Assembly: GCA_023442085.1 (NCBI GenBank)
Contig: JAEZMT010000021.1
Coordinates: forward strand, 1 to 37,228
Reading direction: 5' to 3'
From: Pseudomonadota bacterium
GTDB lineage: Bacteria > Pseudomonadota > Alphaproteobacteria > Rhizobiales > Xanthobacteraceae
Length of the DNA stretch: 37,228 bases
Below the pieces are notes generated by a model. The model was given only the letters and a program-made list of their open reading frames with translations, did no database searches and was not told the origin of the DNA. Shown here in pieces: positions 1-9,185 of this stretch. A program made the translations under genes and the position numbers. Numbering within the stretch: position 1 is the stretch's first letter; every line of letters begins with the position of its first letter.

Positions 1-1022
1 AGCGGCTGCACGAAATTGCGCAGATAGGGCGCGGTCTCCCAGGACACGGAGACGATGCCGTCGACCACCGCGCCAGTCTCCACCCCGAAATCCTCCAGCG
101 CGCGCGGCAGGTTGAGGCGAGCGTAGAAGGCCAGCATGTCGGCCATGAAATCGGCGTCGCGGCCTTCCGCCAGCAATTGCACCAGAAGCCCGAGGGCCAC
201 CTGCTCGCCATGCAGCGCCCGCGCTACCTCCGGCACGGTGGAAAAGCCACGCGTGAGCGAGTGGGCGATGGAGAGCCCCCCGCTCTCGAAGGCGAGGCCG
301 GACAGGAGAATGGTCGCCTCCACCACCCGCTCCACCGCCGCGTCCGCTTCCTTGCGCGCGACGGAGGCCACCGCCGCCTCGCCGTCCGCGCGGATGGTGC
401 GGTAGCAGGCATCGGCAATGGTGACGGCGAGCGTGGTGGGGCGGCCCTTGAAGAAATTCAGCCCCCCGGCGGCCGCGCACTGCTCCACCTCGAACTTCTT
501 GGACAGCGCATCGCCGATGCCCGCCACGAAGAAGCGCGCCGGAGCCTGCACGATGACGGACGTATCCACGAGCACCGCATCGGGATTGGCATCCATCAGC
601 CGCACTTCGCTCAGCACATGCTCAGCCGTGTAGACCACCACGAGCCGCGAGGTGGGGCTGTCGTTGGAGGCGATGGTGGGCACGATGACGAGCGGCGCCT
701 TGAGGGCGATTCGCACGCCCTTCGCGGTGTCGATGGCCTTGCCGCCGCCGACGCCGATCACCACGTCCGCGCCCGCCGTCCGCGCCGCCGCGGTGAGCGT
801 GTCGATCTCCGCCGCCGTGCATTCCCCGCCGAAGGTGGCGAACGTGACCGTCTCGGCCTCCGCCAGCTCGGCCTTCAGCCGCGCGCCAAGGAGGTCCATC
901 ACGATGGCATCGGCCACCACGAAGGGTCGCCGGCCGTGCAGGCGCACCAGCGCGCCCAGTTCGCCAAGCGCCTTCGGCCCCTGGATATAGCGGGCCGGAG
1001 ACCCGAACGCGCGCACGCTCAT
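1..1022 (-). CDS. Glycerol dehydrogenase-like iron/zinc alcohol dehydrogenase (3' end beyond window)
   Basis: This looks like an NAD-dependent polyol dehydrogenase of the GldA branch of the iron-containing alcohol dehydrogenase family. About 340 residues are present; the family is usually near 365, so only the C-terminus is lost at the window edge. Seen in the sequence: the nucleotide-binding GVGGGKAIDTAK stretch, the TIASNDSPTS segment that follows it, and three metal-ligand motifs in the family order: Asp in GIGDALSKKFE, His in IAHSLTRG and His in HGEQVALG. Its ATG overlaps the stop of the upstream SDR gene (ATGA), so it is the last visible gene of the LacI-controlled operon and probably translationally coupled. 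Glycerol itself is not proven as substrate; in this operon another polyol or hydroxyketone is equally likely. Confidence 0.85.
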   Translation of the reverse strand, partial: MSVRAFGSPARYIQGPKALGELGALVRLHGRRPFVVADAIVMDLLGARLKAELAEAETVTFATFGGECTAAEIDTLTAAARTAGADVVIGVGGGKAIDTAKGVRIALKAPLVIVPTIASNDSPTSRLVVVYTAEHVLSEVRLMDANPDAVLVDTSVIVQAPARFFVAGIGDALSKKFEVEQCAAAGGLNFFKGRPTTLAVTIADACYRTIRADGEAAVASVARKEADAAVERVVEATILLSGLAFESGGLSIAHSLTRGFSTVPEVARALHGEQVALGLLVQLLAEGRDADFMADMLAFYARLNLPRALEDFGVETGAVVDGIVSVSWETAPYLRNFVQP

Positions 1023-1795
1023 GCGTCACCCCAATGGAAATCGCGCTTGCCGCCATCCATGCAGATCAAGGCGCCGTTGATGAAGGCCGCCTGCGTGGAG
1101 CACAGGAAGGCGACGAGGGCGCCCACCTCCTCCGGCTGGCAGAAGCGGCCGACGGGATTCTGTCCGGTGATCACGGCCCGTTTCTCCGGCGAGAAGGTGG
1201 CGATGAAATCGGTGGCGACATAGCCGGGCGCGATGGCGTTCACCGTGATGCCGTCCGCCCCCACCTCCTTCGCCACCGTGCGGGTGAAGCCCAGCACGCC
1301 GGCCTTGGCCGCCGAATAATTGGCGACGCCCGGGCGGCCGCCGCCGGTGACGTTCATGGACGAGGTGTTGACGATACGGCCGAAGCCGTTCGCGCGCATC
1401 AGCGGAATGGCGTGTTTGCTGCACAGGAAGGTGCTGCGCAGGTGGGTGGAGACGATGATGTCGAAATCCTCGATCTCCATCTCCGCCACGCGTCGCCCGA
1501 GATGGCGCCCGCCGGCCCCGGCGTTGTTCACAAGAACATCGAGCCGCCCGAAGGCGTCTGCCGCCGCAGCCACCACGCTGGCCGCGCCCGCCTCGTCGGC
1601 CACATCCCCCGGCGCTGCCGCCGCCTCGTGCCCGGCCTGCCGCAATTCTTCGGCGCAGCGGGCTGCGGCCTCCGCATCAATGTCGTTGATGACGATGCGC
1701 GCCCCCTCGCCAGCGAGCCCCAGCGCCTCCGCCCGGCCGATGCCGCGCGCCGCGCCGGTGACGAGGGCGACCCGCCCCTTCAATCCCAGATCCAT
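1019..1795 (-). CDS. SDR-family NAD(P)-dependent oxidoreductase
   Basis: A classical short-chain dehydrogenase of 258 aa that should interconvert an alcohol and a ketone in the cytoplasm. Visible motifs are the TGAARGIG cofactor loop (residues 13-20), Asp38 at the end of beta-2 (favouring NAD over NADP), NNAG (90-93), the catalytic Ser at 145/146 and YSAAK with Tyr160 and Lys164. The C-terminal MDGG stretch is typical of the family. The start has a good ribosome site (GGAG six bases upstream). It lies 12 bases after the permease gene and overlaps the GldA-like gene, so it belongs to the sugar/polyol operon. The exact substrate cannot be read from the sequence. Confidence 0.9.
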   Translation of the reverse strand: MDLGLKGRVALVTGAARGIGRAEALGLAGEGARIVINDIDAEAAARCAEELRQAGHEAAAAPGDVADEAGAASVVAAAADAFGRLDVLVNNAGAGGRHLGRRVAEMEIEDFDIIVSTHLRSTFLCSKHAIPLMRANGFGRIVNTSSMNVTGGGRPGVANYSAAKAGVLGFTRTVAKEVGADGITVNAIAPGYVATDFIATFSPEKRAVITGQNPVGRFCQPEEVGALVAFLCSTQAAFINGALICMDGGKRDFHWGDA

Positions 1796-1807
1796 GTCGA
1801 TCTCCGA

Positions 1808-2650
1808 TCAGCCCTTCACCGCACCCGCCCCGAGCCCCTGGATGAAATACTGGCTCAGCAGGGCAAAGGCGCCGAACAGCGGCAAGGCGATGAGGGTGGA
1901 GCCGGCCATGATCTCGCCCCAGCGCAGATCAAACGAGCCGACCATGGAGGCAAGGCCCACCGGCACGGTCTTGTTGGCATCCGAGCCGATCATGATGAGG
2001 GCGTAGGTGTAATCCGTCCAGGACAGGAGGAAGGAGAAGATGGCCACCGTGATGAGACCCGGCAGCGACAGCGGCAGCACCACCCGCAGGAAGGCGCCGA
2101 GCCGTGTGCAGCCATCCACCATCGCCGCCTCCTCCAGCTCGAACGGCATGCTCTTGAAGAAGCCCCACAGGAACCACACGCCGAGCGGCAAAGTGAGGGT
2201 GAGGTGGGAGACGATGACACTGGTGAGCGTGTCGCCGAGCCCGAGCTTGGCGAAGATGGAGAACATGGGAATGGCGATGAGCAGTGGCGGGAACATGTAG
2301 GCGTAGAGCATCGCCCCCACGATGATCCCCTTGCCCCGGATGCGGTGGCGGGTGACCGCATAGGCGATCATGATGGAGAACACCATGGTCACCACCACCG
2401 TCACCGCCGCGACGATGAGCGAATTCAGGAACTGGGACGGATAATCCGTCAGCTCCAGAAGGTTCGTATAGTATTCCCAGGTGAACGGACCCGGCAGCAG
2501 CGACGTGGAATTGATCAGCGCCTGCGGTGCGCGGGTGGAGGACACCACCATCCAGTAGATGGGAAAGGCCGAATAGACCGCGATGAGAATGGCGGCGCCA
2601 TAAAGCGCCACGCGGCCGGCAAGGGAGCGGGGGGAGCGAGACATCGGCAT
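1808..2650 (-). CDS. Carbohydrate ABC transporter permease, MalG type (CUT1)
   Basis: Inner-membrane permease of a CUT1 sugar importer, 280 aa with about six transmembrane segments. The ATPase-docking EAA loop is clear near the C-terminal third (FELEEAAMVDGCTRLGAF followed by LPLSLPG). I chose the ATG that overlaps the stop of the preceding permease gene (TGATG); a second ATG two codons later is also possible. A longer in-frame extension upstream overlaps the other permease and has no membrane-protein character, so it was discarded. It works with the MalF-type permease, the Tat-exported binding protein and the MalK-type ATPase encoded just upstream. Confidence 0.92.
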   Translation of the reverse strand: MPMSRSPRSLAGRVALYGAAILIAVYSAFPIYWMVVSSTRAPQALINSTSLLPGPFTWEYYTNLLELTDYPSQFLNSLIVAAVTVVVTMVFSIMIAYAVTRHRIRGKGIIVGAMLYAYMFPPLLIAIPMFSIFAKLGLGDTLTSVIVSHLTLTLPLGVWFLWGFFKSMPFELEEAAMVDGCTRLGAFLRVVLPLSLPGLITVAIFSFLLSWTDYTYALIMIGSDANKTVPVGLASMVGSFDLRWGEIMAGSTLIALPLFGAFALLSQYFIQGLGAGAVKG

Positions 2651-3510
2651 CACTCCGTATCGAGCGGGAACAGGCGGAAATAGATGAACACCACCAGCGA
2701 GAGGATGGCGAAGGAGATGGTCGCCACCGCCGCGCCGCCGCCGATGTCGAACTGCCCGAAGGCCTGCTTGTAGGACAGGATGGCGAGATGCTCCGTGGCG
2801 CCCACCGGGCCGCCCTGCGTGAGCAGCCAGATGACGTCGAACTTGTTGAACATCCACACCGCGCGCAGCAGCACGATCACCGTGAGGATCGGCTTCAGCA
2901 TGGGCAGGGTGATGTGGAAGAAGCGCTGCACGGCATTGGTGCCGTCCACCTTCGCCGCCTCATAGAGCGACGACGGCACGGTCTGCAGCGCGGCGAGGAA
3001 GGTGGTGGTGACGAAAGGAGTCCACATCCACACGCTCACCAGGATCACCGAGGCCATAGCGGCGCCCGGGCTCTCGAACCACTGCACCTGCGGCAGGCCG
3101 AGGGCGGACATCATGGTGGTGAGCACGCCGATGGAGCCGTCCACCATCCACTTGAAGGTCAGCACCACCACCACGGTGGGCAGCAGATACGGCAAGATGG
3201 AGAGGCCGCGCACGATGTTGCGGCCGGGGAAGACCTGGTTCAGCACCAGCGCGAAGCCGATGCCCAGCACCACCTGAAAGACAATAGTGCCGAGCGAATA
3301 GATGAAGCCGTTGATGAGCGCGCGCCAGAACACCCATTGCGAAAGCATGCGGGCGTAATTGTCGAGCCCCGCCCATTTGGGCGCGCCAACGAATGAATCC
3401 ATCTGGTAGAAGCTCAGCGACACCGCATAGACCACCGGCGCCACGATGAGCAGCGCGGTGACGGCGAGGCCCAGGAAGAGGAAGGAATAGATCGTCGCTT
3501 TGGAGCTCAC
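2650..3510 (-). CDS. Carbohydrate ABC transporter permease, MalF type (CUT1)
   Basis: The partner permease of the CUT1 importer, with about six transmembrane segments and an EAA loop (SSLYEAAKVDGTNAVQRFFHITLPML). The start is uncertain. The reading frame stays open up to an ATG at 3672 inside the end of the binding-protein gene, but residues encoded before about 3552 look like translated intergenic sequence and would run across two strong hairpins. A GTG at 3510 has GAGG eight bases upstream and places the first membrane helix about seven residues in; a TTG at 3552 is the alternative. I use the GTG, giving 286 aa. The ATG of the next permease overlaps its stop. Confidence 0.85.
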   Translation of the reverse strand: MSSKATIYSFLFLGLAVTALLIVAPVVYAVSLSFYQMDSFVGAPKWAGLDNYARMLSQWVFWRALINGFIYSLGTIVFQVVLGIGFALVLNQVFPGRNIVRGLSILPYLLPTVVVVLTFKWMVDGSIGVLTTMMSALGLPQVQWFESPGAAMASVILVSVWMWTPFVTTTFLAALQTVPSSLYEAAKVDGTNAVQRFFHITLPMLKPILTVIVLLRAVWMFNKFDVIWLLTQGGPVGATEHLAILSYKQAFGQFDIGGGAAVATISFAILSLVVFIYFRLFPLDTE

Positions 3511-3563
3511 CTGCGGCGCCTCGCTGGAGCGGCTTTGACTTTGCGGAGTCAAGACGGGAACGC

Positions 3564-3629
3564 CCGGCCCGAAGGCCGGAGCGGGGGAAAATGGCCGGCA
3601 GGCCACGATCAGGGCAGAACCTGCCGGCC
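3564..3629 (-). promoter_or_regulatory. Two intergenic hairpins between binding-protein and permease genes
   Basis: Two perfect inverted repeats lie in the gap after the binding-protein stop. The first in the transcript is a 10-bp stem (3620-3629 with 3593-3602, 17-base loop; arms CCTGCCGGCC/GGCCGGCAGG on the plus strand). The second is CCGGCC-UUCG-GGCCGG (3579-3564), a 6-bp stem closed by the very stable cUUCGg tetraloop. Neither is followed by a U-run. In ABC operons such structures commonly protect the binding-protein message from 3' decay or partly stop transcription so that the binding protein is made in excess. That role is inferred here. Confidence 0.6.
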
Positions 3630-3661
3630 TTGCGTCTTCGGACGGAGCCCTCAGGACGCAG

Positions 3662-4990
3662 TCAGGATGCAATCACCTGCCGCATGCGGTCGGCCGCGGT
3701 CTTCACGCACTCGGCGGAGGACATGCCCTTCAGCACCTTGTTCTGCAGCATCTCCGGGAACACGAAGGCCTCGAAGATCTTGCCCGGCTTCAGGCTGGGC
3801 GAGGGGCCCTGCGTATCGATGGAGGTGAGGATCATGTTCTTGTCGGTGAGGAACGACTTCATCATTTCCACCGCCGCATTGTGCTTCTCGATGAGCGGAT
3901 GTGCCCGCCAGCGCGCATCGTCATAGACATCGAGGCGCGGCGGCTGGAAGTGGAGCGGGGCGGTGTGGAGGAAGTTGATGTACTGGTTCTCCGTGAACCA
4001 TTTCATGAACTTCATGGCCTCGTCGGACTGCGGCGTCTTCAGCACCACCCAGCCGTCATACCCGTGGTTCACCGCCTGATGCTTACCGGCGGAATCCATG
4101 TAAGGCATGATGCCGTACTTGTCGGCGAGCGCGGGGTTGTTGCGCTCGATGGTCTCGATGATGCGGCCGGCATAAGCGGTGTGCGCCACCTTGCCCGAGG
4201 TGAAGTTGGAGAGCACCTCGCCGAAACTCGCCTGGCTCGTGCCGGACGGCATGGTCTTGTAGAGATCGCCGAAGAAATCGAGATAGCGGCTTGCGCGCGG
4301 CGCCATGTCCGCATTGTCGAAGATGATGTTCCACTTGTCGTCGAACAGCTGCACGCCCTCGGCCCACATGAAGCCGGGGGAGAGCCAGTTGGTGGCGCCG
4401 TTCGAGCCGATGGGGAACAGGGCGCCGGACGTGCCGTCGCCATTGAGGGCCTGGCTGTTCTTCAGGAAGCCGTCCCAGGTCTTCGGCACGTCGAGCTTGT
4501 TCTTTTCGTACAGATCCTTGCGGTAATAGATCCAGGCAAGGTTGTAGTCGTAGGGATACCAATAGACCTTCCCGTCCACTGGGAACAGGATGTTCGGCCC
4601 CCACTTGTACTTGTCCGTCAGCTCGTTGAGCGGCATCAGCTGGCCCTCGGAGGCGAGGATCAGCACATGGCCGACGAAGGCGAAGGTGGCGATGTCGTAG
4701 GGCGTGCCGCCGCGCAGCGAGGTCGTCACCTTGGTGAAGATGCCGTCCAGCGGCACGGAATCCACCACCACCTTGGTGCCGAACTGCTTCTCGTATTCCG
4801 CCGCCGCCACCTTCAGCGCGCGGATGCTGTCGATGGAGGTCTCGGCGTTGAGGAAGCGGATGGTCTTGGTGCCCTGCGCGCGCACCACGGCGGGGGCCGC
4901 GAGCCCACCGGCGGCGATGCCGGCGCTCAAGGCTCCGGCGCCCTTCAAAAGGGTCCGGCGTGACAGCCCATCCTTCTTGATCTCGTCCAT
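3662..4990 (-). CDS. Extracellular sugar-binding protein of CUT1 ABC transporter, Tat-exported
   Basis: Periplasmic solute-binding protein (442 aa) of the family-1 sugar-binding type. The N-terminus carries a twin-arginine signal: SRRTLLK at residues 10-16, a hydrophobic stretch, and a likely cleavage site at VRA/QG (around 38). Tat export suggests it folds before crossing the membrane. Aromatic-rich segments such as YWYPYDYNLAWIYYRK fit a carbohydrate-binding cleft. The start has GGGAG six bases upstream. It follows the ATPase gene by 59 bases and is followed by two hairpins before the permeases. The ligand is unknown. Confidence 0.92.
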   Translation of the reverse strand: MDEIKKDGLSRRTLLKGAGALSAGIAAGGLAAPAVVRAQGTKTIRFLNAETSIDSIRALKVAAAEYEKQFGTKVVVDSVPLDGIFTKVTTSLRGGTPYDIATFAFVGHVLILASEGQLMPLNELTDKYKWGPNILFPVDGKVYWYPYDYNLAWIYYRKDLYEKNKLDVPKTWDGFLKNSQALNGDGTSGALFPIGSNGATNWLSPGFMWAEGVQLFDDKWNIIFDNADMAPRASRYLDFFGDLYKTMPSGTSQASFGEVLSNFTSGKVAHTAYAGRIIETIERNNPALADKYGIMPYMDSAGKHQAVNHGYDGWVVLKTPQSDEAMKFMKWFTENQYINFLHTAPLHFQPPRLDVYDDARWRAHPLIEKHNAAVEMMKSFLTDKNMILTSIDTQGPSPSLKPGKIFEAFVFPEMLQNKVLKGMSSAECVKTAADRMRQVIAS

Positions 4991-5049
4991 GGCGTTCTCC
5001 CGATCGTGTTGTTTTCAGTTCTTGGTCGGCGTTTTTCTACTCGGCAGTC

Positions 5050-6144
5050 TCAGGCGGCGGGGCGCTGGCCCAGATCCGCTTCGGCGCGGTTGATCCGCGC
5101 TCCGGTTTCCTTGGAGAAGACATGCAGCCGGCCGGGCCGGAACTGGATCGGCAGTGTCGTGCCGCTGCGCACCGCGTCAGTGCGGTCCAGCATCACGCGC
5201 AGGCGCACGCCCGCCACCTCGCCGATGCAAAGCGTCTGCGCGCCGAGCTGCTCGATCACCGCCACCTGGAAGGCGTGGGCGCCGGGCGCCTCGCCGACGC
5301 CGATATGCTCGGGCCGCACGCCCAGCACCAGCGGCGTCCCCTCTGCGGCGGCGACGCCCGGCGGCAGCTCGATGGTGAGGGCGCCTGCGCGCAACGCGCC
5401 GCGCTCCAGATGCCCCTCGATGAGGTTCATCTCGGGTGAGCCGATGAAGCCGGCGACGAACAAGTTCGCCGGCCGGTCATACACCTCCAGCGGCGCGCCC
5501 ACCTGCTGCACATGGCCATCGCGCATGATGAGGATGCGGTTGGCGAGCGTCATCGCCTCCACCTGGTCGTGGGTGACGTAGACCATGGAGGTTCCCACCT
5601 CCTGGTGGAGCCGGGCGATCTCCTCGCGCATCCGCACGCGCAGCTTGGCGTCGAGGTTGGAGAGCGGTTCGTCGAGCAGGAACACGTCCGGGTCGCGCAC
5701 CAGAGCCCGGCCCAGCGCCACGCGCTGCATCTGCCCCCCGGAGAGTTGCTTGGGCTTGCGCTCCAGATAGGGATCGAGCCCCAGCATGGCGGAGGCGGAC
5801 TTCACCCGGCGGTCGATCTCCCCCCGGTCCATCTTGCGCATGCGCAGGCCGAAAGCGAGGTTCTCGTAGATGGTCTTGTGCGGGTAGAGCGCATAGTTCT
5901 GAAACACCATGGCGATGTTCCGATCCTTGGGCTCAAGGCGCGTCACGTCGCGCCCTCCGATCTCGATGGTGCCGGTGGTGATCTCCTCCAGCCCCGCGAT
6001 CATGCGGAGCGTGGTGGACTTGCCGCAGCCGGACGGGCCGAGGAACACCACGAACTCGCCGTCGCGGATATGGAGGTCCACCCCATGCACGGCCACCTGA
6101 CCGCCATAGGCCTTGCGGACCTTGTTCAGCCTGACTTCAGCCAT
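5050..6144 (-). CDS. Sugar ABC transporter ATP-binding protein, MalK/UgpC type
   Basis: ATPase subunit (364 aa) that powers the CUT1 importer. Motifs in order: Walker A GPSGCGKST (about 36-44), Q-loop near 82, signature LSGGQ (134-138), Walker B VFLLDE (154-159), D-loop and switch His192 in THDQ. The C-terminal 120 residues form the TOBE/regulatory domain typical of MalK. The chosen ATG overlaps the end of the kinase gene by eight bases (ATGGCTGA); the open frame continues further upstream but that part is antisense-like and overlaps the kinase. It is the single ATPase for the two permeases downstream. Confidence 0.95.
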   Translation of the reverse strand: MAEVRLNKVRKAYGGQVAVHGVDLHIRDGEFVVFLGPSGCGKSTTLRMIAGLEEITTGTIEIGGRDVTRLEPKDRNIAMVFQNYALYPHKTIYENLAFGLRMRKMDRGEIDRRVKSASAMLGLDPYLERKPKQLSGGQMQRVALGRALVRDPDVFLLDEPLSNLDAKLRVRMREEIARLHQEVGTSMVYVTHDQVEAMTLANRILIMRDGHVQQVGAPLEVYDRPANLFVAGFIGSPEMNLIEGHLERGALRAGALTIELPPGVAAAEGTPLVLGVRPEHIGVGEAPGAHAFQVAVIEQLGAQTLCIGEVAGVRLRVMLDRTDAVRSGTTLPIQFRPGRLHVFSKETGARINRAEADLGQRPAA

Positions 6145-7693
6145 GGGTGACCTCATCCCGGCGCGCCGTGGCGCCGGAGCCCGCATCCGCAACGAAGGCG
6201 TGGATGCGATGGTTGATGGGGGCGAGCGCCGCCTGGATCTCGCAATACAGGCCGTGGCCGCGCGCATAGACCGCGGCCCGCTCGGGATCGGGCGTGGCGG
6301 TGGAAACGATGGCGACACGGCGCGCCGCATCCGCCTCGTCTGAATAGGCACCGACACCGACGCCGGCCAGCAGCGCCGCGCCGAAGGAGGCTTCCGCCAC
6401 CGCGGGCAGCTCCACCTTCACATCAAGCACATCGGCCACGATCTGCCGCCACAGGGCGCTTTTCGCCCCGCCGCCGGTGAGGCGCGCGGTGGAGAAGTCG
6501 AGCCCCTTGGCGCGCAACGCCACGAGGCAGTCCTTCAGCGAATAGGCGATGCCCTCATAGAGCGCGCGCACGAAGTGTCCCGGCCCGTGGTTGAAGCCGA
6601 TGCCCACGAAATCGGCCCGCAGCAGCGGGTCCCAGTGCGGGCTGCGCTCGCCGTTGAGATAGGGGTGGAAGAACAGACCTTCCGCGCCCGGCCGCACGGC
6701 GCTCGCAAGACGGTCCATCTCGGTGAAAACCGAGCCGCCGTCATCACCCGCGCGCTTGAAGAAGGTGTCGCGCAGCCATTTGTGGGCCGAGGCGCAGGAA
6801 TTGGTGGCCGCGATCACATACCAATGCTCCGGCATGATGTGCGGATAGTTGATGACCGTGAAGTCCGGCCTTGGATGGCGGGAGAGCACGCTGACCGTCG
6901 CGGCAGTGGCGAGCTTCACCACGCCGAGGCCCTCCCCCGTCATGCCGGCGCCATAGGTTTCCGCCGCCGTGTCGGAAGTCCCGCACACCACCGGGGTGCC
7001 TTCGGCAAGACCCGTCTGCCGCGCGGCCTCGGCGGTCACGGTGCCCACCACCGTCTTGGGCGCCACGATGGGCGGCAGCGTCTCCAGCGGCCAGCCGATC
7101 ATGGCGCACAATTCGGGCGACCAGCCGCCGGTGGAGGCATCGGCCATCAGCGTGCCGACGGCGTCGATGGTGTCCGTCTCCCAGGTGCCGGTGAGGCGGG
7201 AGCGCAGCCAGTCCTTGGCCACGTAGAGCCGGCGCACACGGGCGAAGGCGCCCGGCTCGTGCCGGCGCAGCCACAGCATCTGCGGCAGGGTCCAGGTGGG
7301 ATTGGCGCGGTTGGCGCCGATCTCCAGGATGCGCGCATCCCATTGCCGGCGCAGGTCCGCCGTCTCCGGCCCGGAGCGCTGGTCGTTCCAGAGGATGGCG
7401 GGGCGGATCACCGCGCCGTCCGCATCCTCCAGCACCTGCGTATGGGCGCCGGCGGAGAAGGAGACGGCGAGCACATCGCGCGGCGAAGCACCGGCGGCGG
7501 CCAGCGCGCGCGGCACGGTTTCGCACACGGCGCGCCACCAGTCGTGCGGGTCCTGCTCGCTCCAGCCCGGATAGGGCGCGGAGGTGGCGATCGGCGCGGA
7601 CGCCTCGCCCGCCAGCGCGCCGTCGAGGCGGATCACGCTGGTCTTCAGCGCCCCCGCGCCGAGATCGATGCCGATGAGGAGATCAGCCGCCAC
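6137..7693 (-). CDS. FGGY-family carbohydrate kinase (xylulokinase-like)
   Basis: A 518-aa kinase of the FGGY family, which transfers phosphate from ATP to a sugar or polyol hydroxyl. The N-terminal phosphate-binding loop reads GIDLGAGALKTSV (Asp10). The probable catalytic base is Asp241 in CGTSDTAAE, and the C-terminal ATP-site segment LTGGGAKSALWRQ is clear. The start codon is GTG and overlaps the stop of the FAD oxidoreductase gene by 11 bases, so translation is probably coupled. FGGY members act on xylulose, ribulose, glycerol, erythritol and others; the sequence is xylulokinase-like but the operon partners are not those of the xylose pathway, so the substrate is left open. Confidence 0.9.
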   Translation of the reverse strand: MAADLLIGIDLGAGALKTSVIRLDGALAGEASAPIATSAPYPGWSEQDPHDWWRAVCETVPRALAAAGASPRDVLAVSFSAGAHTQVLEDADGAVIRPAILWNDQRSGPETADLRRQWDARILEIGANRANPTWTLPQMLWLRRHEPGAFARVRRLYVAKDWLRSRLTGTWETDTIDAVGTLMADASTGGWSPELCAMIGWPLETLPPIVAPKTVVGTVTAEAARQTGLAEGTPVVCGTSDTAAETYGAGMTGEGLGVVKLATAATVSVLSRHPRPDFTVINYPHIMPEHWYVIAATNSCASAHKWLRDTFFKRAGDDGGSVFTEMDRLASAVRPGAEGLFFHPYLNGERSPHWDPLLRADFVGIGFNHGPGHFVRALYEGIAYSLKDCLVALRAKGLDFSTARLTGGGAKSALWRQIVADVLDVKVELPAVAEASFGAALLAGVGVGAYSDEADAARRVAIVSTATPDPERAAVYARGHGLYCEIQAALAPINHRIHAFVADAGSGATARRDEVTHG

Positions 7694-9185
7694 GGCGCAC
7701 GTCCACCGCTCCGGCGGCCGGGCGCAGGCCCAGCTTGCCGGGGTTCATGAGGTTGCCCGGATCCAGCGTGTCCTTGATGGCCTGTAGGATATCGAGGCCG
7801 ACGCCCAGCTCCCGTGCCAGCCACGGGTTGCGGAACACGCCGACGCCGTGATGGTGGGCGATGGAGCCGCCGTGGTCCAGCGTGAGCGACTGAATCGTCT
7901 CCCACAGCTTCGCATGGAGCGGCAGGGCTTCCGCTTCCGGCATGGGCGGCAGGCGGATGGTCATGTACTGGCAGGCGCCCTCGGGATAGATGTGCGACCA
8001 GTGGGCGCCGAAATGGATGTCCGGATAGATATCCCGCACGGCCGCAGCGATGGCGGCATACAGGCCCGGAATGGCGGACCAGTTTCCCGTCACCTCGATG
8101 GTGTCGTTGTAATAGCCCGCCGCCTGCCATTTCTGCGAATAGGCGACGTAGCGGTTTTCCTTCCAGTGATGGTACGGCCCCTCGGGCGCCACCACCGCGC
8201 CCTGCGCCTTGGCGATGGCAAGGCTCATCTCCTCCTCGGCGCTCACCATGGGCTCGGAGCCGGAGAACACGAAGACGCCGAGGATGGGGTTGGCCGCGAA
8301 CGCCTCGAGCCCCTGCGTGCGCTCGGCGCTTTCCGCCGCGTCGTACAGGCGGGCGATGGTGGGGCGCAGTTCCGCCTGCATGATAAGGCGGGCGCTCTCC
8401 CACGCCGCTTCCAGCGAGGGGAAGGCCAGCACCACGCCGCGCTCCACCTCGGGCTTTTTCCAGATGCGCAGGGTGACTTCGGTGATGATGCCGAAGGCGC
8501 CCTCCCCCCCCACCATCAGATCTCGGATGGAGGGGCCGACCGAGCGGCGGGCGAGCGGGCGCACCTCCAGCAGGCGACCGTCCGGCAGGACGGCCTTGAG
8601 GCCCAGCACGATGTCTTCGATCTTTCCGTAGCGGCTGGAGGCCTGCCCGCCGCCGCGGCAGGCGACCCAGCCGCCGACGGTCGAAATCTCGATGGATTGC
8701 GGGAGGTGTCCGCAGGTGAAGCCCTCGGCATTCAGCGCCGCCTCGAACTCCGCACCGTTCATGCCGGCTTCCACGGTGACCATGGCGTTCTGCGGATCGA
8801 CCGAGACGATCTTGTCCAGCCTGCGCAGGTCCACCATCACCTCACGGGCGAGCGGGATCGCGCCGCCCAGCACGCCGGAGCCGTTGCCGTAGGGGATGAG
8901 CTGGATGTTGTTCGCCCGCGCATGGCGCACGATGGCGGCCACCTCATCGGTCGAGCCGGGCCGCACCGCGAGGCGCGGCATCACGCCGGCGAGCCTGCCG
9001 GTGCGGGCGCGGAAATTGGCGAAGGGCAGCCGGTCATGGGCGTAGGCGCGGCGGTCCTCGTCGCCGGTCAGGACGTGGTCGCGGCCCACCAGCGCGGCGA
9101 AGGCCTCCGCCAGACCCGTGTCGGCGGACGCGTCGGATCGCGCGGCTTCGGTGATGTTGCTTTGGACGGCGGCCGGACCAGTCAT
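7683..9185 (-). CDS. FAD-binding oxidoreductase, alkyl-DHAP-synthase-like (VAO family)
   Basis: A 500-aa flavoprotein of the vanillyl-alcohol-oxidase type. The FAD domain shows the pyrophosphate loop YGNGSGVLGG (99-108), the STVGGWVACRGGGQ segment (168-181) and VGGEGAFGIITE (225-236). The cap and C-terminal part resemble alkyldihydroxyacetonephosphate synthase: DTIEVTGNWS (361-370), a tri-histidine in SIAHHHGVG (His444-446), and a terminal LDPGNLMNPGKLG. In AGPS the His cluster is catalytic. Start chosen at the ATG with GAGG five bases upstream; an earlier ATG at 9254 would put the operator region into the protein. First gene after the LacI operator. E. coli YgcU, encoded near a kinase (YgcE) and an SDR (YgcW), is a comparable uncharacterised relative as I recall it. 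Confidence 0.88.
   Translation of the reverse strand: MTGPAAVQSNITEAARSDASADTGLAEAFAALVGRDHVLTGDEDRRAYAHDRLPFANFRARTGRLAGVMPRLAVRPGSTDEVAAIVRHARANNIQLIPYGNGSGVLGGAIPLAREVMVDLRRLDKIVSVDPQNAMVTVEAGMNGAEFEAALNAEGFTCGHLPQSIEISTVGGWVACRGGGQASSRYGKIEDIVLGLKAVLPDGRLLEVRPLARRSVGPSIRDLMVGGEGAFGIITEVTLRIWKKPEVERGVVLAFPSLEAAWESARLIMQAELRPTIARLYDAAESAERTQGLEAFAANPILGVFVFSGSEPMVSAEEEMSLAIAKAQGAVVAPEGPYHHWKENRYVAYSQKWQAAGYYNDTIEVTGNWSAIPGLYAAIAAAVRDIYPDIHFGAHWSHIYPEGACQYMTIRLPPMPEAEALPLHAKLWETIQSLTLDHGGSIAHHHGVGVFRNPWLARELGVGLDILQAIKDTLDPGNLMNPGKLGLRPAAGAVDVRRGG

Noticed and set aside
1780..1800. The SDR gene and the liv-operon binding protein share an identical 16-base start region (CGGAGATCGACATGGA)
   Set aside because: It covers a ribosome site and a start codon, where similarity is expected. 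Two copies are too few to call a repeat family.
1034..2683. A 549-codon plus-strand open frame across the SDR and permease genes
   Set aside because: Antisense shadow; no domain, and the minus-strand genes have clear motifs and coupled starts.
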